DNA of 29,395 nt from JADJQU01 sp035490315 (GTDB taxonomy: Bacteria > Planctomycetota > UBA1135 > GCA-002686595): positions 1 to 29,395 of the forward strand of contig DATHET010000306.1 in the NCBI GenBank assembly GCA_035490315.1, in the 5' to 3' direction. Numbering within the stretch: the first letter of the stretch is position 1; every line of letters begins with the position of its first letter. Below the pieces are notes generated by a model, which was not told the DNA's origin, searched no databases, and saw only the letters and a program-made list of their open reading frames with translations. Of this stretch, positions 13,060 to 22,217 are shown one piece after another. The position numbers and the translations under genes were made by a program.

Positions 13060-15333
13060 TCAGTTGCACATCGTGAAGTGCAAGCCGTCGCTGAGCAGGA
13101 CGTTGTCCGGCGGCGCAAAACCTGGATCGCGGCCGTACCACTGGGCATCCACCGTCGTGCCCGGCACCTGCAGCGCGGGGTGCGGACCGCCGCCGAAAAC
13201 TCCCGTGGCAAAGGCGTTGAAGTCGATCGAGTAGATCCCGGTGCAGTCGCTGCCGCTGGGCGAGCCGCCGGAGCTCAGGATTGGCGTGCGCTGGATCGGA
13301 TTGGAAAGGCAGAGGATCCCGTTCTGGAACGGAGTCGCGGCCTGTCCATTCAGACTGTAGAGCAGTACGCCGGGCTTGCGGTTGCGCAGATTCGTCCCCG
13401 TGATGCGGAAGCTCGTCGCCGCGCTGGCGCTCGGGCTGCCGCTCGAGCCGATGGAGGGCAGGCAGCCGAGCGAATTGACCTTCGCGGTGCAGTAGCTCGA
13501 GGCGCTCGCGCAGCTCGAGTCGACACGCGCGGCGGTGCCGTACCCCGCGGCCTGCACGTCTGCGTAAGTCTCGAAGCTCGCGAGCGCGGGCACGTTGCAC
13601 TGCCCGGAACCGTTGTCTCCCCACGCGACGACCGCGCCGTCGCTGCGCCGCGCGGCGCAATGGAAGTAGCCCGACGCTATCTGTACGTACGTCATCCCGG
13701 CCGGGAGCGGCGGTACGTTGCACTGAGCTAACTGGTTGTCGCCCCAGGCGACGACTGAGCCGTCACTGCGCAGCGCGACGCTGTGCCAGTAACCCGCCGC
13801 GATCTGCACATACGAGAGGCCGGCGGGCAAGGCCGGCACGTTGCACTGTCCCTTGAGATTGAAGCCCCACGCCACCGCGCTCCCGTCGCTGCGCCGCGCC
13901 GCGGAATGGCGATAGCCCGCGGAAAGCTGGACGTAGCTGACGCCGACGGGCAGGGTCGGCACGTTGCACTGACCCTGCGCGTTGTATCCCCACGCGATGA
14001 GCGTGCCGTCGCTGCGACGCGCGAGACTGTGCGCGCCTTGCTCCTCGCCTCCAGCCGCCACCTCGGTGTACAAGAGGCCGGCAGGCAGCGCGGGCACGGT
14101 GCACTGGCCGTTCGCGTTGCTCCCCCAGGCGATGACGGAGCCGTCGCTGCGTCGCGCGAGCATGTGCACGCCGCTCTCCGCGACCTCGACGTAGGTGAGA
14201 CCGGCGGGAAGCGACGGAATGTTCTGCTTGCCGAAGTATTGCGCAGTGCCCCAACCAACGAGTGAACCGTCGCTCAGCAGCGCGCTCGCATGGGCCATCG
14301 TGTTGCCATTGGGCGATGGTCCCTCGATGAAGCTCGTGATCGTCGTTCCAGCCGCCGGCACGGGCACGTTGCCCTGCCCCGCGGTCGTGTCACCCCAGGT
14401 GACGACCGAGCCGTCGTTGCGCCGCGCCACCAGCACGGATCCACGCGCGGAAACAGCGGCGTAGCTCCGCCCCGGCGGAAGAGCCGGCACGCTCTGCTGC
14501 CCCGAGGAGTTGTCGCCCCACACCACGATCGAGCCGTCGCTGCGCAGCGCGGCGGAAATGGTTTCACCTGCGGCGATCGCCGTGTACACGACGCCATTCG
14601 GCAGCGCGGGCACGTTGCATTGCCCGAAGTTGTTCCGGCCCCAGGCGTGAACCGAGCCGTCGCTGTAGCGCGCAATCGCGTGATCGAATCCGGCGGCGAG
14701 CTCCACACAGCTCAGGCCCGCCGGGTTGTACGGCGAGCATTGGTTGAAGAAGTTGTCTCCGAACGCAACGATGAAGCCGTCGCTGCGCCGCGCGATCGTG
14801 AACGTGAAGCCGACGTCACCCTGGATATAGGTGACTCCGGGAGGAAGCGCCGGCACGGGAGAACACTGGTAGTAACCGTTGTCGCCCCACGCCACCAGCG
14901 CGCCATCGCTGCGGCAGGCGACCGTGTGATCATATTGCGTCGCCACCTGCACGTAGCGCAGACCCGGAGGGAGCGACGGCGTGTTGCACTGCCCGTAATA
15001 ATTGTCTCCCCACCCGACCACCCAGCCATCGCTGTTGAGCGCAACGGAGTGCCAGTAACCGGCGGCAGCCTGCACGTAGGTACGACCGTTCGGCAAGGCC
15101 GGTACGTCGCACTGGCCATAGTTGTTCCCGCCCCAGGCTGCGAGCGTTCCATCGCCGCGCAGCAGGAGCGAGTGGGCGAGACCGGCGGACACGCTGGTGA
15201 AGGCTTCGCTGTTCCAGCGGCTGTCGAAGATCTGCCCGCCCCAGCCGACGATCGAGGATTGCGCGGGCGCGATGGTGCCGAGCAGGGCGAGGAGCGACAG
15301 GACCGGTGAGATTCGGCGGAAGGGACGGACCAT
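13060..15333 (-). CDS. Exported RCC1-repeat beta-propeller protein with shared C-terminal domain
   Basis: The product has 757 residues. A signal peptide (SLLALLGTIAPAQSS) is followed by thirteen repeats of about 42 residues of RCC1 / alpha-tubulin-suppressor type. Each has the core SDGSVVAWGDN, then GQCNVPALPAG, then YVQIAAGYWHS; a partial unit (VGWGGQ) precedes them. Thirteen or fourteen blades suit two seven-bladed propellers. Residues 614-757 are the 144-residue C-terminal domain (YCTAKVNSLGC to the end), as in the genes at 540-1877 and 5428-6552. RCC1 proteins of bacteria are often secreted; the ligand here is unknown. The gene is the last of the minus-strand block and starts 107 bp after the stop of the sigma-less paralogue. 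Its stop lies two bases from element copy 5. Confidence 0.9.
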   Translation of the reverse strand: MVRPFRRISPVLSLLALLGTIAPAQSSIVGWGGQIFDSRWNSEAFTSVSAGLAHSLLLRGDGTLAAWGGNNYGQCDVPALPNGRTYVQAAAGYWHSVALNSDGWVVGWGDNYYGQCNTPSLPPGLRYVQVATQYDHTVACRSDGALVAWGDNGYYQCSPVPALPPGVTYIQGDVGFTFTIARRSDGFIVAFGDNFFNQCSPYNPAGLSCVELAAGFDHAIARYSDGSVHAWGRNNFGQCNVPALPNGVVYTAIAAGETISAALRSDGSIVVWGDNSSGQQSVPALPPGRSYAAVSARGSVLVARRNDGSVVTWGDTTAGQGNVPVPAAGTTITSFIEGPSPNGNTMAHASALLSDGSLVGWGTAQYFGKQNIPSLPAGLTYVEVAESGVHMLARRSDGSVIAWGSNANGQCTVPALPAGLLYTEVAAGGEEQGAHSLARRSDGTLIAWGYNAQGQCNVPTLPVGVSYVQLSAGYRHSAARRSDGSAVAWGFNLKGQCNVPALPAGLSYVQIAAGYWHSVALRSDGSVVAWGDNQLAQCNVPPLPAGMTYVQIASGYFHCAARRSDGAVVAWGDNGSGQCNVPALASFETYADVQAAGYGTAARVDSSCASASSYCTAKVNSLGCLPSIGSSGSPSASAATSFRITGTNLRNRKPGVLLYSLNGQAATPFQNGILCLSNPIQRTPILSSGGSPSGSDCTGIYSIDFNAFATGVFGGGPHPALQVPGTTVDAQWYGRDPGFAPPDNVLLSDGLHFTMCN

Positions 15334-15364
15334 GACGAGACTACCTATTCGAGGTTTCCTGATT

Positions 15365-15394
15365 CGACGCCCGAGTCGCGCAGGCTCGGGGTCG
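15365..15394 (-). terminator. Possible weak hairpin between two minus-strand genes
   Basis: CCCGAG (15370-15375) and CTCGGG (15385-15390) can pair, and the flanking CGACG and GTCG extend the stem with a bulge. It lies in the 107-bp spacer just after the stop of the gene ending at 15441. There is no T tract. It may be a weak terminator or chance. Confidence 0.3.
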
Positions 15395-15440
15395 TCCAGG
15401 ATACACGTCGACCCAGATCGCGCGCAGGGCGCTGCCGTCC

Positions 15441-18050
15441 TCAGCGCCGCCTGCTCGGCAAGAAGCGCAGTTTCGCGAGGTCCACTTCGACTCGCACCAG
15501 CTTGCCAGCTTCGAGCCCGACCGGCAGGTTCAATTCTTCGAGCGCGAGCCGCTTCACATGCAGCGGAATTCCATCCAAGCGCAGGACGCGATCCGTCCGC
15601 CAGGAGGTCTCACTGCTCGTGTGCGACGTGGACAGCAGGTAGCGCATGGATTCCGCGGGCAATTCGTACGTCACGCGCACGAGATCGCGAGTCGGATTCG
15701 CCTTGCAGACCAGCTCGATCGAGCCCGTCGGGATTTCGATGGACTCGCCGGGCTTGATCACCTCGAGGACATGGAATCCGTTGGCGTCGGCCCAAAAGGT
15801 CTCGTCGGCAACGCAGATCGCGATCAGACTCGGGCAGCTCTCATCCGGCCCGATCTGATATTTCCCGTCGCGGTCGAGCGCGATGCGTTGGGCGTGACGG
15901 TCGAAGGCGAAGCCTGGAATCTGCGGGAGTCCAGTGGTCTTCTCGCCGTAGTACGGCACGAGGAATGGCTCGACGCGCGCAGGACCAAGGATGCGCACCT
16001 GGCCTTCGATCGCAAGGGTTCTTGCCCAGCTGTCGTCCCAGGGAACGACGGTCGTCTCGCCGGGCTTCACTCGCACACAATGGCCTCGATCGCGCCAGAT
16101 CAAGACATCCGAGCTGGAGTCGTAGTCGTAGACGACCAACTTCTGCGGGGCTCCTCGAGCCCATGCCGGCGGCCCGACGGCGTAATCCCCAGCAGGCACG
16201 GCAAGAAAGCGACATCTGCCTGGCTCGATCACGTCGGGGTGACGATCCAAGTGGTATTCGGAGGCGGCGATCAGTGCGATCCGCGACGCGCTTGCTGGAA
16301 TTCCTTCGACGACGATCGAGCCCAGTTTTCGGACCCCGTGCATGTCGAGCGGGAAGGTGAAGTTGACGACGTCGTTCGCAGCGAGCTCGTTTGCAGGAAT
16401 CGTTGCGGGACTACCCATGTCAGCACGGAATCCGATCGTCACCGGCCCGCCGCACCAATCGAAGGGGCCATAGAGTCCGTCGCGTTCGCCACGGCTCTTC
16501 AGGCAAAGACAATCCACATCGGGTTCGAAAAGAGCCATGCTGCTCGCATAGGGACTGCCGTCCGGCCGACGAAGGCGCAGCTTCCTCTGGATCGCGCGCC
16601 TGAGCTTGAAGACGGGCGTTCCATCGCCCTCGGACGCGGCATTGCTGGACTCGTGGACCCAGTAGGGGCGATAGCCCGTCGCGATCAGCACGAGAGTGAA
16701 CCGGACGTCTCCATTGGGTCCCAGGAACTTTATGCCTCGGACCAAGTCCTCTGGCAGGCTCAGATAGATCGGAAGTCCGAGTTCGCCGTGCCGGGCCCGA
16801 AAGCTCAATTCGAAGAGTGAATTGCCGGTGCGCGGATTCACCAGTGAGCCGCGCTCGCTGTACCAGCTCCTCTCGAATCCCTCGGCGTCCGCGCGCCGTT
16901 CGCAGACGCGCACATCGGCGTCGATCGGCTTCCCAGACTCCTCGTCGATCAATCGCACGCGGACCTTGCTCGCGCGAACGCCGACGAGGATCGTCTCGGT
17001 CTCTGGAGCGTCGATGCGAATCATCGTCGGACGGTACGGATCGATTCCGCAACGCGTCGCGCCGCTGCTCATGGGGATCAATTCGCTCTGGTAGGTGCTC
17101 GATCCGGGCCGCCGCAGCCATACGGGGTAGGAAGTCGGCGCGATCTTGATCTCGCCGTTCGCATCGCTGACGAGCAACTCGGACAGGCCGCTCACTTCGC
17201 GCGGGCGCCACGTGTCGATCTCGAGCGCCGGGAGCGGCGCGCGTGTCGCTTCATCGACGAAGCGCAGCGTCAGCACGCCCTCGGGCAGGACGATGAGCTT
17301 GTCCTCCCCCGGCGCAAGCGTGGTCGACTGCGTGAGGTGGGTGCGCGGATCCTCGACGATGGCGATCGCCGGGGCGGCCAGAAGGAGACGCACGAGGCCT
17401 TCGACATCCGTCTTGTTCACGACGACTTCGCCAACCAACGGCGCGCGCGAGTCGATCCAACCCTCGGGATCTCGAGCGAAGGCCACTTCGATCGCATGGC
17501 GCCACGTCACCGGAACCCCGATGGCCGGAGTGCCATCCGCGTATTGAACGATCACCGAGGCAAAGCGAGCACCGCGCAGCCGGATCTTCACTCCGGATCG
17601 GGCATTGAAGTCTTTCGATTCGACCAGCGCCTCTTCGTATCCATCCGCGAACGCGCGCAGCTTCGTCCAGCCCGCGCAATCCTGGCTCAAGAAGAATTCT
17701 CCGCTTTCCTCGTCGCTGCACGTGGGTGATCCGACATCGGCCTCGATCCTCGCGAGCACCGGAATCCCGAAGGAATCGTCGACCACGCGACCGTGCATCG
17801 CGATCGCGGACTGCGCCTCGGCAGTCTCCAGAATCACCGGCGCCGGCGACGCGCGGCCCTTCGCTGCTTCGGCAGCCGGAGTTTCGAGCGCCACGACGGG
17901 CGCCGCGCCACCGACGTCTTGAGGAGCTGGATCTCGCTGCAGCGAGTCCGAGTCGACCTGCAAAACGAAAAACGCGACCACCCCGATCAGCAGGGCGCAC
18001 AATCCAACGACGAGCCAGACATTGGCTCGGCTTCGAGGCGGCGAACGCAT
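15441..18050 (-). CDS. Sigma-less paralogue of sigma fusion 2 (membrane helix plus extracytoplasmic domain)
   Basis: The product of 869 residues begins with a short basic segment and one helix (VWLVVGLCALLIGVVAFFVL), with a long tail behind it. The tail aligns throughout with that of the gene immediately upstream (18103-21246): HGRVVDDSFGIPVLARIE against HGRVVDDAFGLPVFSRIE, DCAGWTKLRA in both, DPEGWIDSRA in both, VLEVIKPGES in both, and TDRVLxLDGIPxHVKxLA in both. It therefore lacks exactly the sigma part. The beta-rich repeats resemble carboxypeptidase-regulatory domains but are diverged. ATG 18050 was chosen over an in-frame TTG at 18059. The spacing of 52 bp to the upstream stop suggests one operon. 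It could be a co-receptor, a decoy or a duplicate that lost the sigma region; the sequence does not decide. Confidence 0.85.
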   Translation of the reverse strand: MRSPPRSRANVWLVVGLCALLIGVVAFFVLQVDSDSLQRDPAPQDVGGAAPVVALETPAAEAAKGRASPAPVILETAEAQSAIAMHGRVVDDSFGIPVLARIEADVGSPTCSDEESGEFFLSQDCAGWTKLRAFADGYEEALVESKDFNARSGVKIRLRGARFASVIVQYADGTPAIGVPVTWRHAIEVAFARDPEGWIDSRAPLVGEVVVNKTDVEGLVRLLLAAPAIAIVEDPRTHLTQSTTLAPGEDKLIVLPEGVLTLRFVDEATRAPLPALEIDTWRPREVSGLSELLVSDANGEIKIAPTSYPVWLRRPGSSTYQSELIPMSSGATRCGIDPYRPTMIRIDAPETETILVGVRASKVRVRLIDEESGKPIDADVRVCERRADAEGFERSWYSERGSLVNPRTGNSLFELSFRARHGELGLPIYLSLPEDLVRGIKFLGPNGDVRFTLVLIATGYRPYWVHESSNAASEGDGTPVFKLRRAIQRKLRLRRPDGSPYASSMALFEPDVDCLCLKSRGERDGLYGPFDWCGGPVTIGFRADMGSPATIPANELAANDVVNFTFPLDMHGVRKLGSIVVEGIPASASRIALIAASEYHLDRHPDVIEPGRCRFLAVPAGDYAVGPPAWARGAPQKLVVYDYDSSSDVLIWRDRGHCVRVKPGETTVVPWDDSWARTLAIEGQVRILGPARVEPFLVPYYGEKTTGLPQIPGFAFDRHAQRIALDRDGKYQIGPDESCPSLIAICVADETFWADANGFHVLEVIKPGESIEIPTGSIELVCKANPTRDLVRVTYELPAESMRYLLSTSHTSSETSWRTDRVLRLDGIPLHVKRLALEELNLPVGLEAGKLVRVEVDLAKLRFLPSRRR

Positions 18051-18102
18051 CGGAGCCAAAGGATAAGGGATCGCCTCAAGCGCGCTAGCGCTCTCTCCCG
18101 AG

Positions 18103-21100
18103 TCAGCGTCGCTTCGGCTCGATCCTCGGCACCGCGATGTCGACTTCGATCCGAACCAGCTTGTCGGGCTCGAGCTCGATCGGCTGGATCTGCCCTGCGA
18201 TCGCGAGCTGCTTCACGTGCATCGGGATACCGTCGAGATGCAGCACGCGATCCGTCGACCACAGATTCTCGCTGGCGCGGTGGAAGCTGTTCAGTGGATG
18301 GCGCAGCGACGCGACCTGGATCTCGAACACCACCGGCAGCAGATCGCGGGCGGGATCTCCCTTCCACGACAGCTCGACGGAGCCGGTGGGGATGTCCGCG
18401 GACTCGCCGGGCTTGATCACTTCGAGGACGTGCAAGCCGTTGACATGTCCCCACACCTCTTCGTCCGCCACGCAGACGGCGATCAATCTCGGCAAGGGCT
18501 CCGTCGCCGCGATCTGATAATGCCCGTCGCGAGCCAGTTCGATGCGAGGTGCGCGCCGACCGAAGATCATCAAGGGAATCTTCGACGCATCCGTGTCGGA
18601 GTCGCCGCCTTCCGCGCCATAGAAAGGCACCAGGAAGGGTTCGATGCGCGCGGGACTGAGCACGCGGACTCGGCCTTCGATGTTGCGACCCGCTCCCCAC
18701 ATGTCGCGCCAGCGAACGACGCCCGTCTCTCCTGGCCGCACGCGCACTCGAAGGCTGGTGTTTCCCGCGGGAGCCAGGCCACCGGACTCGGCGTCGGCTT
18801 CGGACGTGTGATACTTCGCTCCGCGCACCCATTCGCGCGGGCCGACGAGGTAGGAGCCCGCGGGAAGAGAATGGAAGCGACTCGACCCAGGCTCCGTGGC
18901 GTCGGGCCAGCGCTCTCCCGATTCCTCCGAATCGGCGATCAACGCGATCCGCGCTGCGCTCGCCGGTATGCCTTCGACGACGATCGCGCCAGCCTGGATC
19001 GGAATGGTGAAGCTCACCACTTCGTTTGCTTCGAGCTCGGCTGAGCTCAAGGTCCATTTCGGTCCGCGGCCTGGGCGGATTCCGAGCTCCAAGGAACTGC
19101 CCAGCAGATCGAAGGGACCGTAGACGCCACTTGCGGAGCTCGCGCTCGACAAAACCATGACGTCCTCGTCGGGCGAGTAGAGACACATATTGCCCGTGTA
19201 CGCGCGTCCATCCGGTCGCAGGAGGCGCAGGCTGCGGACTGCGGCCGGCTTCAATCGCAGCACGCGCGTTCCGTCGGCCTCGAATTCGGCATCCGGCTCC
19301 GAAAGCACGCGACAGGGGTGATAGCCCGTCGCGACGATAACCAGCGTTTCGGTCGCATCGACGCCGCGCACCAGCTCTTCGGGATTGTGGAGGTACACCG
19401 GGAGAGGGAGCCGCCCAGCTCGCGATCGGTACCTCGGCCAGAGCAAGGAACTGGTGCGTGGGCTCCACAGGGTCGAAGCGCTGAAACTTCCGCTTCCAGG
19501 AGCGCCATCGGATCTCAACCGACTGACGATGCGGACGAGGCCGTCGATCGGCAAACCCGAGGCATCGTCGATCAAACGCAGGCCCGCGCCACTCGTGCGC
19601 ACTCCGACGAGCAGCGCCTCCGTGCTCGGCGCGTCGATTCGGATCATCCCCCGAACGGAGCGCTGCGGCCCCTCGGACAAGGCCAGCAACTCGCTCAGAG
19701 AGGCGTCTGTCCCGTGGCAGCGAATCCAGGTCGGGAAAGACGTCGGCGCGATCGTCACGTTGCCATCCGCATCCGTGCAGGCTGTTTCGGCCATCGCATT
19801 GATCTCGCGCGGACACCACGTGTCGAGCTCCAGGCCCTGGACAGGCCCGCCAGACTTTGGATCCACGAAACGCAGCGACAGGACGTCCTCCGGCAGAACG
19901 ACCAGCGCATCTTCCCCGGGTCTGACCTTGATCGTCTTCGCGATGCGGGTACGAGGGTCGAGCACCACGGCGATGGCCGGCGAGCCCAGCGCCAGGCGCG
20001 CCAGGCCAGCACCATCGGTGCTGCTGTTTGCGATTGCCCCGCGATTCTGCGCGCGAGAGTCGATCCAACCCTCGGGATCTTCGCCGTACGGAATCTCGAC
20101 GGCGCTGCGCCAGGTGACCGACGCGCCGATGACGGGAATCCCGCTTGCGTATTGCACGCTCACCGAGCAGGAGCGAGCGCCGTGCAGACGGATCTGCGCG
20201 CCGGAATCGCCCTGCGCGTCTCGCGCGGCAATGACCGCCTCTTCGAAGCCTTCCGCGGACGCTCGCAACTTCGTCCAACCCGCGCAGTCCTCGCTCAGGC
20301 GGAACTCGCCCGTCTCCAGGTTGCTGAAGGCGAACGATCCGACGTCCGGCTCGATCCTCGAGAAGACCGGGAGACCGAACGCATCGTCGACCACTCGGCC
20401 GTGCTGGGCGGTCGCGGGGATCGCATCGACCGACTCTGGCGCCGCAGGCGCGCCCGACAAGCTGCTTCGGGTGCTCGCGGCTTGCGGAGTCACGAGCGCA
20501 GCGGTCGCTGGTTTTCCATCGACGGGGTCCAGGCCATCTCGCTGCACTTCATCCGGGCTGGCGCGCCAGAAGGAGAACGTGAGCAGGCCGACCAGGAGCA
20601 CACCCGAGAAGACGCCGACCAGTTTGAGAGTAGCCATGGAAGTGAACGCCGCGATCGCCGAGGCGACGGCTCCGACACCGGCCGTCCCTGCGAGGGGCGC
20701 GGCGGCTTCGCGACGGAAGAGCGGGATGAGAAGAGCGCTCCAGGCATCGCCGTGACGCCGGGCGAGACTCTCTCGCAGCTGCGCAAGACCGCGCCGGATG
20801 CGGTTGCGCACCGTCGAATCCGGGATCCCTTGCCGCTTCGCGATCGATTCGGGCGTGAGGCCTTCCTGGTAGCGAAGCAGCAGCGCCGTGCGGTAGGGCT
20901 CGTCGAGCTCGAGCACGGCTTCGATCAGCCAGCGCAGCGACTGGGCCCGATCGACCGGCTCGAGACCGCCGGAATCGGCCTCGCGCCGGGCGACACTGGC
21001 CTCGCGGGCCTGCCGCGCGGATTCACTGCGATGATGCTGGCGGACGAGGTTGCGCAGCACCTGCGCGAGCCAGCCGCGCGGCGCTGAGGCGTCCGGCGGC

Positions 21101-21246
21101 GGATGCTCGATCGCGACCAGCCAGGTCTCCTGCTCGAGGTCGCTGGCGACGTCATCGCTCGCGACCAGCCGGCGCGCAAGGGCGCGCAGCCAGTCGGAGT
21201 GCACGAGCAAGTGCTCGATCGAACCTGCTCGTGCGTGTTCCGTCAT
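18103..21246 (-). CDS. ECF sigma factor fused to a transmembrane helix and long extracytoplasmic tail (sigma fusion 2)
   Basis: The product has 1047 residues from ATG 21246. Region 2 lies at about 15-79 (WLRALARRLVASDDVASDL, QETWLVAI, WLAQVLRNLVR). Region 4 lies at about 105-160 (DEPYRTALLLRYQEGLTPES, RQGIPDSTVRNRIRRGLAQL). A helix at about 207-227 (LVGVFSGVLLVGLLTFSFW) separates these from about 820 residues of beta-rich tail containing HGRVVDDAFGLPV, DCAGWTKLRA and several DADGN- or GPFD-type turns. An in-frame GTG at 21255 is possible, but GGTGG stands about 5 nt before the ATG and favours the shorter form. The upstream neighbour is a barrel-like lipoprotein ending 69 bp away; the downstream neighbour is the sigma-less paralogue. 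Unlike the other two fusions, no ribosome-binding-like sequence precedes the Met codon in front of the helix. Confidence 0.9.
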   Translation of the reverse strand: MTEHARAGSIEHLLVHSDWLRALARRLVASDDVASDLEQETWLVAIEHPPPDASAPRGWLAQVLRNLVRQHHRSESARQAREASVARREADSGGLEPVDRAQSLRWLIEAVLELDEPYRTALLLRYQEGLTPESIAKRQGIPDSTVRNRIRRGLAQLRESLARRHGDAWSALLIPLFRREAAAPLAGTAGVGAVASAIAAFTSMATLKLVGVFSGVLLVGLLTFSFWRASPDEVQRDGLDPVDGKPATAALVTPQAASTRSSLSGAPAAPESVDAIPATAQHGRVVDDAFGLPVFSRIEPDVGSFAFSNLETGEFRLSEDCAGWTKLRASAEGFEEAVIAARDAQGDSGAQIRLHGARSCSVSVQYASGIPVIGASVTWRSAVEIPYGEDPEGWIDSRAQNRGAIANSSTDGAGLARLALGSPAIAVVLDPRTRIAKTIKVRPGEDALVVLPEDVLSLRFVDPKSGGPVQGLELDTWCPREINAMAETACTDADGNVTIAPTSFPTWIRCHGTDASLSELLALSEGPQRSVRGMIRIDAPSTEALLVGVRTSGAGLRLIDDASGLPIDGLVRIVSRLRSDGAPGSGSFSASTLWSPRTSSLLWPRYRSRAGRLPLPVYLHNPEELVRGVDATETLVIVATGYHPCRVLSEPDAEFEADGTRVLRLKPAAVRSLRLLRPDGRAYTGNMCLYSPDEDVMVLSSASSASGVYGPFDLLGSSLELGIRPGRGPKWTLSSAELEANEVVSFTIPIQAGAIVVEGIPASAARIALIADSEESGERWPDATEPGSSRFHSLPAGSYLVGPREWVRGAKYHTSEADAESGGLAPAGNTSLRVRVRPGETGVVRWRDMWGAGRNIEGRVRVLSPARIEPFLVPFYGAEGGDSDTDASKIPLMIFGRRAPRIELARDGHYQIAATEPLPRLIAVCVADEEVWGHVNGLHVLEVIKPGESADIPTGSVELSWKGDPARDLLPVVFEIQVASLRHPLNSFHRASENLWSTDRVLHLDGIPMHVKQLAIAGQIQPIELEPDKLVRIEVDIAVPRIEPKRR

Positions 21247-21315
21247 GGGTTCCACCAGAATGCGGTCGAACCCTCCAGCGTCGCATGAAATGCGCTTTTT
21301 CGGCCGGCCCTGAGC

Positions 21316-22017
21316 TCACTGACTGAACATGAACCCCAGCGCAATGAAATCGATGTCGCTGTCGTGCCCCGTGTCGCCCTTGTCGCCGGCTTCGAAGATG
21401 TGGAGCCAGTTCAGGTTGAGGCCGAAGTGGCCGCTGTTGTCGATGAAGTAATTGACGCCGGCGCCGATGCAGGGGCTGATGCCGCTCGAGTCGTCTTTGA
21501 ACGTCGTTTGGCCGACTTCTTCGTACTTGACGTCCTGCTGCCAGTACGCCGCACCGACCAGGCCGAACGCCGCCAGGCTCGGCACGATGGGCACGGTGCC
21601 CATGCCGCACACGATCATGCTCTTGTATTCGATCTTGTCGGTGAAGGGCTGGCCGGCCTCGCCGACCGGACCGCTGGCGTCGATCTTGCCGTGGTCGATG
21701 TAGCCGATGAGCATCCCGTAGTTCGGCGTCCAGCGGTATCCGCCGAAAGCCGAGAACGACGTGTCGCTGTCGTCGAGACTCGAGGCCGCGCCGTCGAGCT
21801 CGTAGTCGTGGAAGTCCGACTGCCCGGCGCCGAGGCCGCCGAACAAGCCGACGCCCACGCTCTGGGGCAGCTGGGGCGGAGGCAAGGACATGGACAGCGG
21901 CATGTCGTACACGCTGCTGATCGGCTCGCGGGGAGCTGGGCTGGTGGCGCAGCCGCTCAGGACGAGCGCGGTCAGAAACAGGGGAGTGGGAACGGCGAGC
22001 AGGGGATTTCGTTGCAT
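21316..22017 (-). CDS. Small outer-membrane beta-barrel-like lipoprotein
   Basis: The product has 233 residues with a lipoprotein signal (FLTALVLSGC, Cys about 22). The rest alternates polar and hydrophobic residues as in an eight-stranded barrel: SVGVGLFGGLGAG, SFSAFGGYRWTPNYGMLIGY, FGLVGAAYWQQ, GAGVNYFIDNSGHFGLNLNW and IALGFMFSQ, ending in an aromatic residue near the C-terminus as barrel proteins do. This fits the OmpA / OprF-type membrane domain family without the peptidoglycan-binding part. ATG 22017 was chosen because GAGG stands 8 nt upstream and because the signal peptide starts there. The lipobox and the barrel together are unusual; the Cys could also be an ordinary signal-peptide residue. 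Confidence 0.8.
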   Translation of the reverse strand: MQRNPLLAVPTPLFLTALVLSGCATSPAPREPISSVYDMPLSMSLPPPQLPQSVGVGLFGGLGAGQSDFHDYELDGAASSLDDSDTSFSAFGGYRWTPNYGMLIGYIDHGKIDASGPVGEAGQPFTDKIEYKSMIVCGMGTVPIVPSLAAFGLVGAAYWQQDVKYEEVGQTTFKDDSSGISPCIGAGVNYFIDNSGHFGLNLNWLHIFEAGDKGDTGHDSDIDFIALGFMFSQ

Positions 22018-22217
22018 GGATGACCTCTTGGTCTGGGATAAAAGCGTTGGACGCTGATCCGCAACAGGGATTGCGAGGGAAGTTCGCGCCGGCAGTTCTA
22101 CTCGCCTGTCCAGAGCCTGTCGACCCGTCCCTGGCAAGGGGCTCGCAGGACCCTCGCGGACCCCCGCTCGCGTGGAAACTGGCGCCGCGGGACAGGGTGC
22201 GGGCATGATCACGAGGG
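22018..22217. promoter_or_regulatory. Divergent spacer between the barrel-like lipoprotein and the FFxHDxDHAR protein
   Basis: These 200 bp separate two genes that start outward, so promoters for both are expected here. GAGG is seen 8 nt before the minus-strand ATG. I recognise no promoter boxes, repeats or small gene. Confidence 0.35.

Noticed and set aside
13060..15333. Regularly spaced repeats considered as a CRISPR-like array
   Set aside because: The period of about 126-132 bp is in frame and encodes RCC1 blades.
17987..20278. 763-codon minus-strand frame overlapping sigma fusion 2 in another frame
   Set aside because: The Arg/Ser-rich composition is that of a shadow frame, and the overlapped gene has strong homology to its paralogue.
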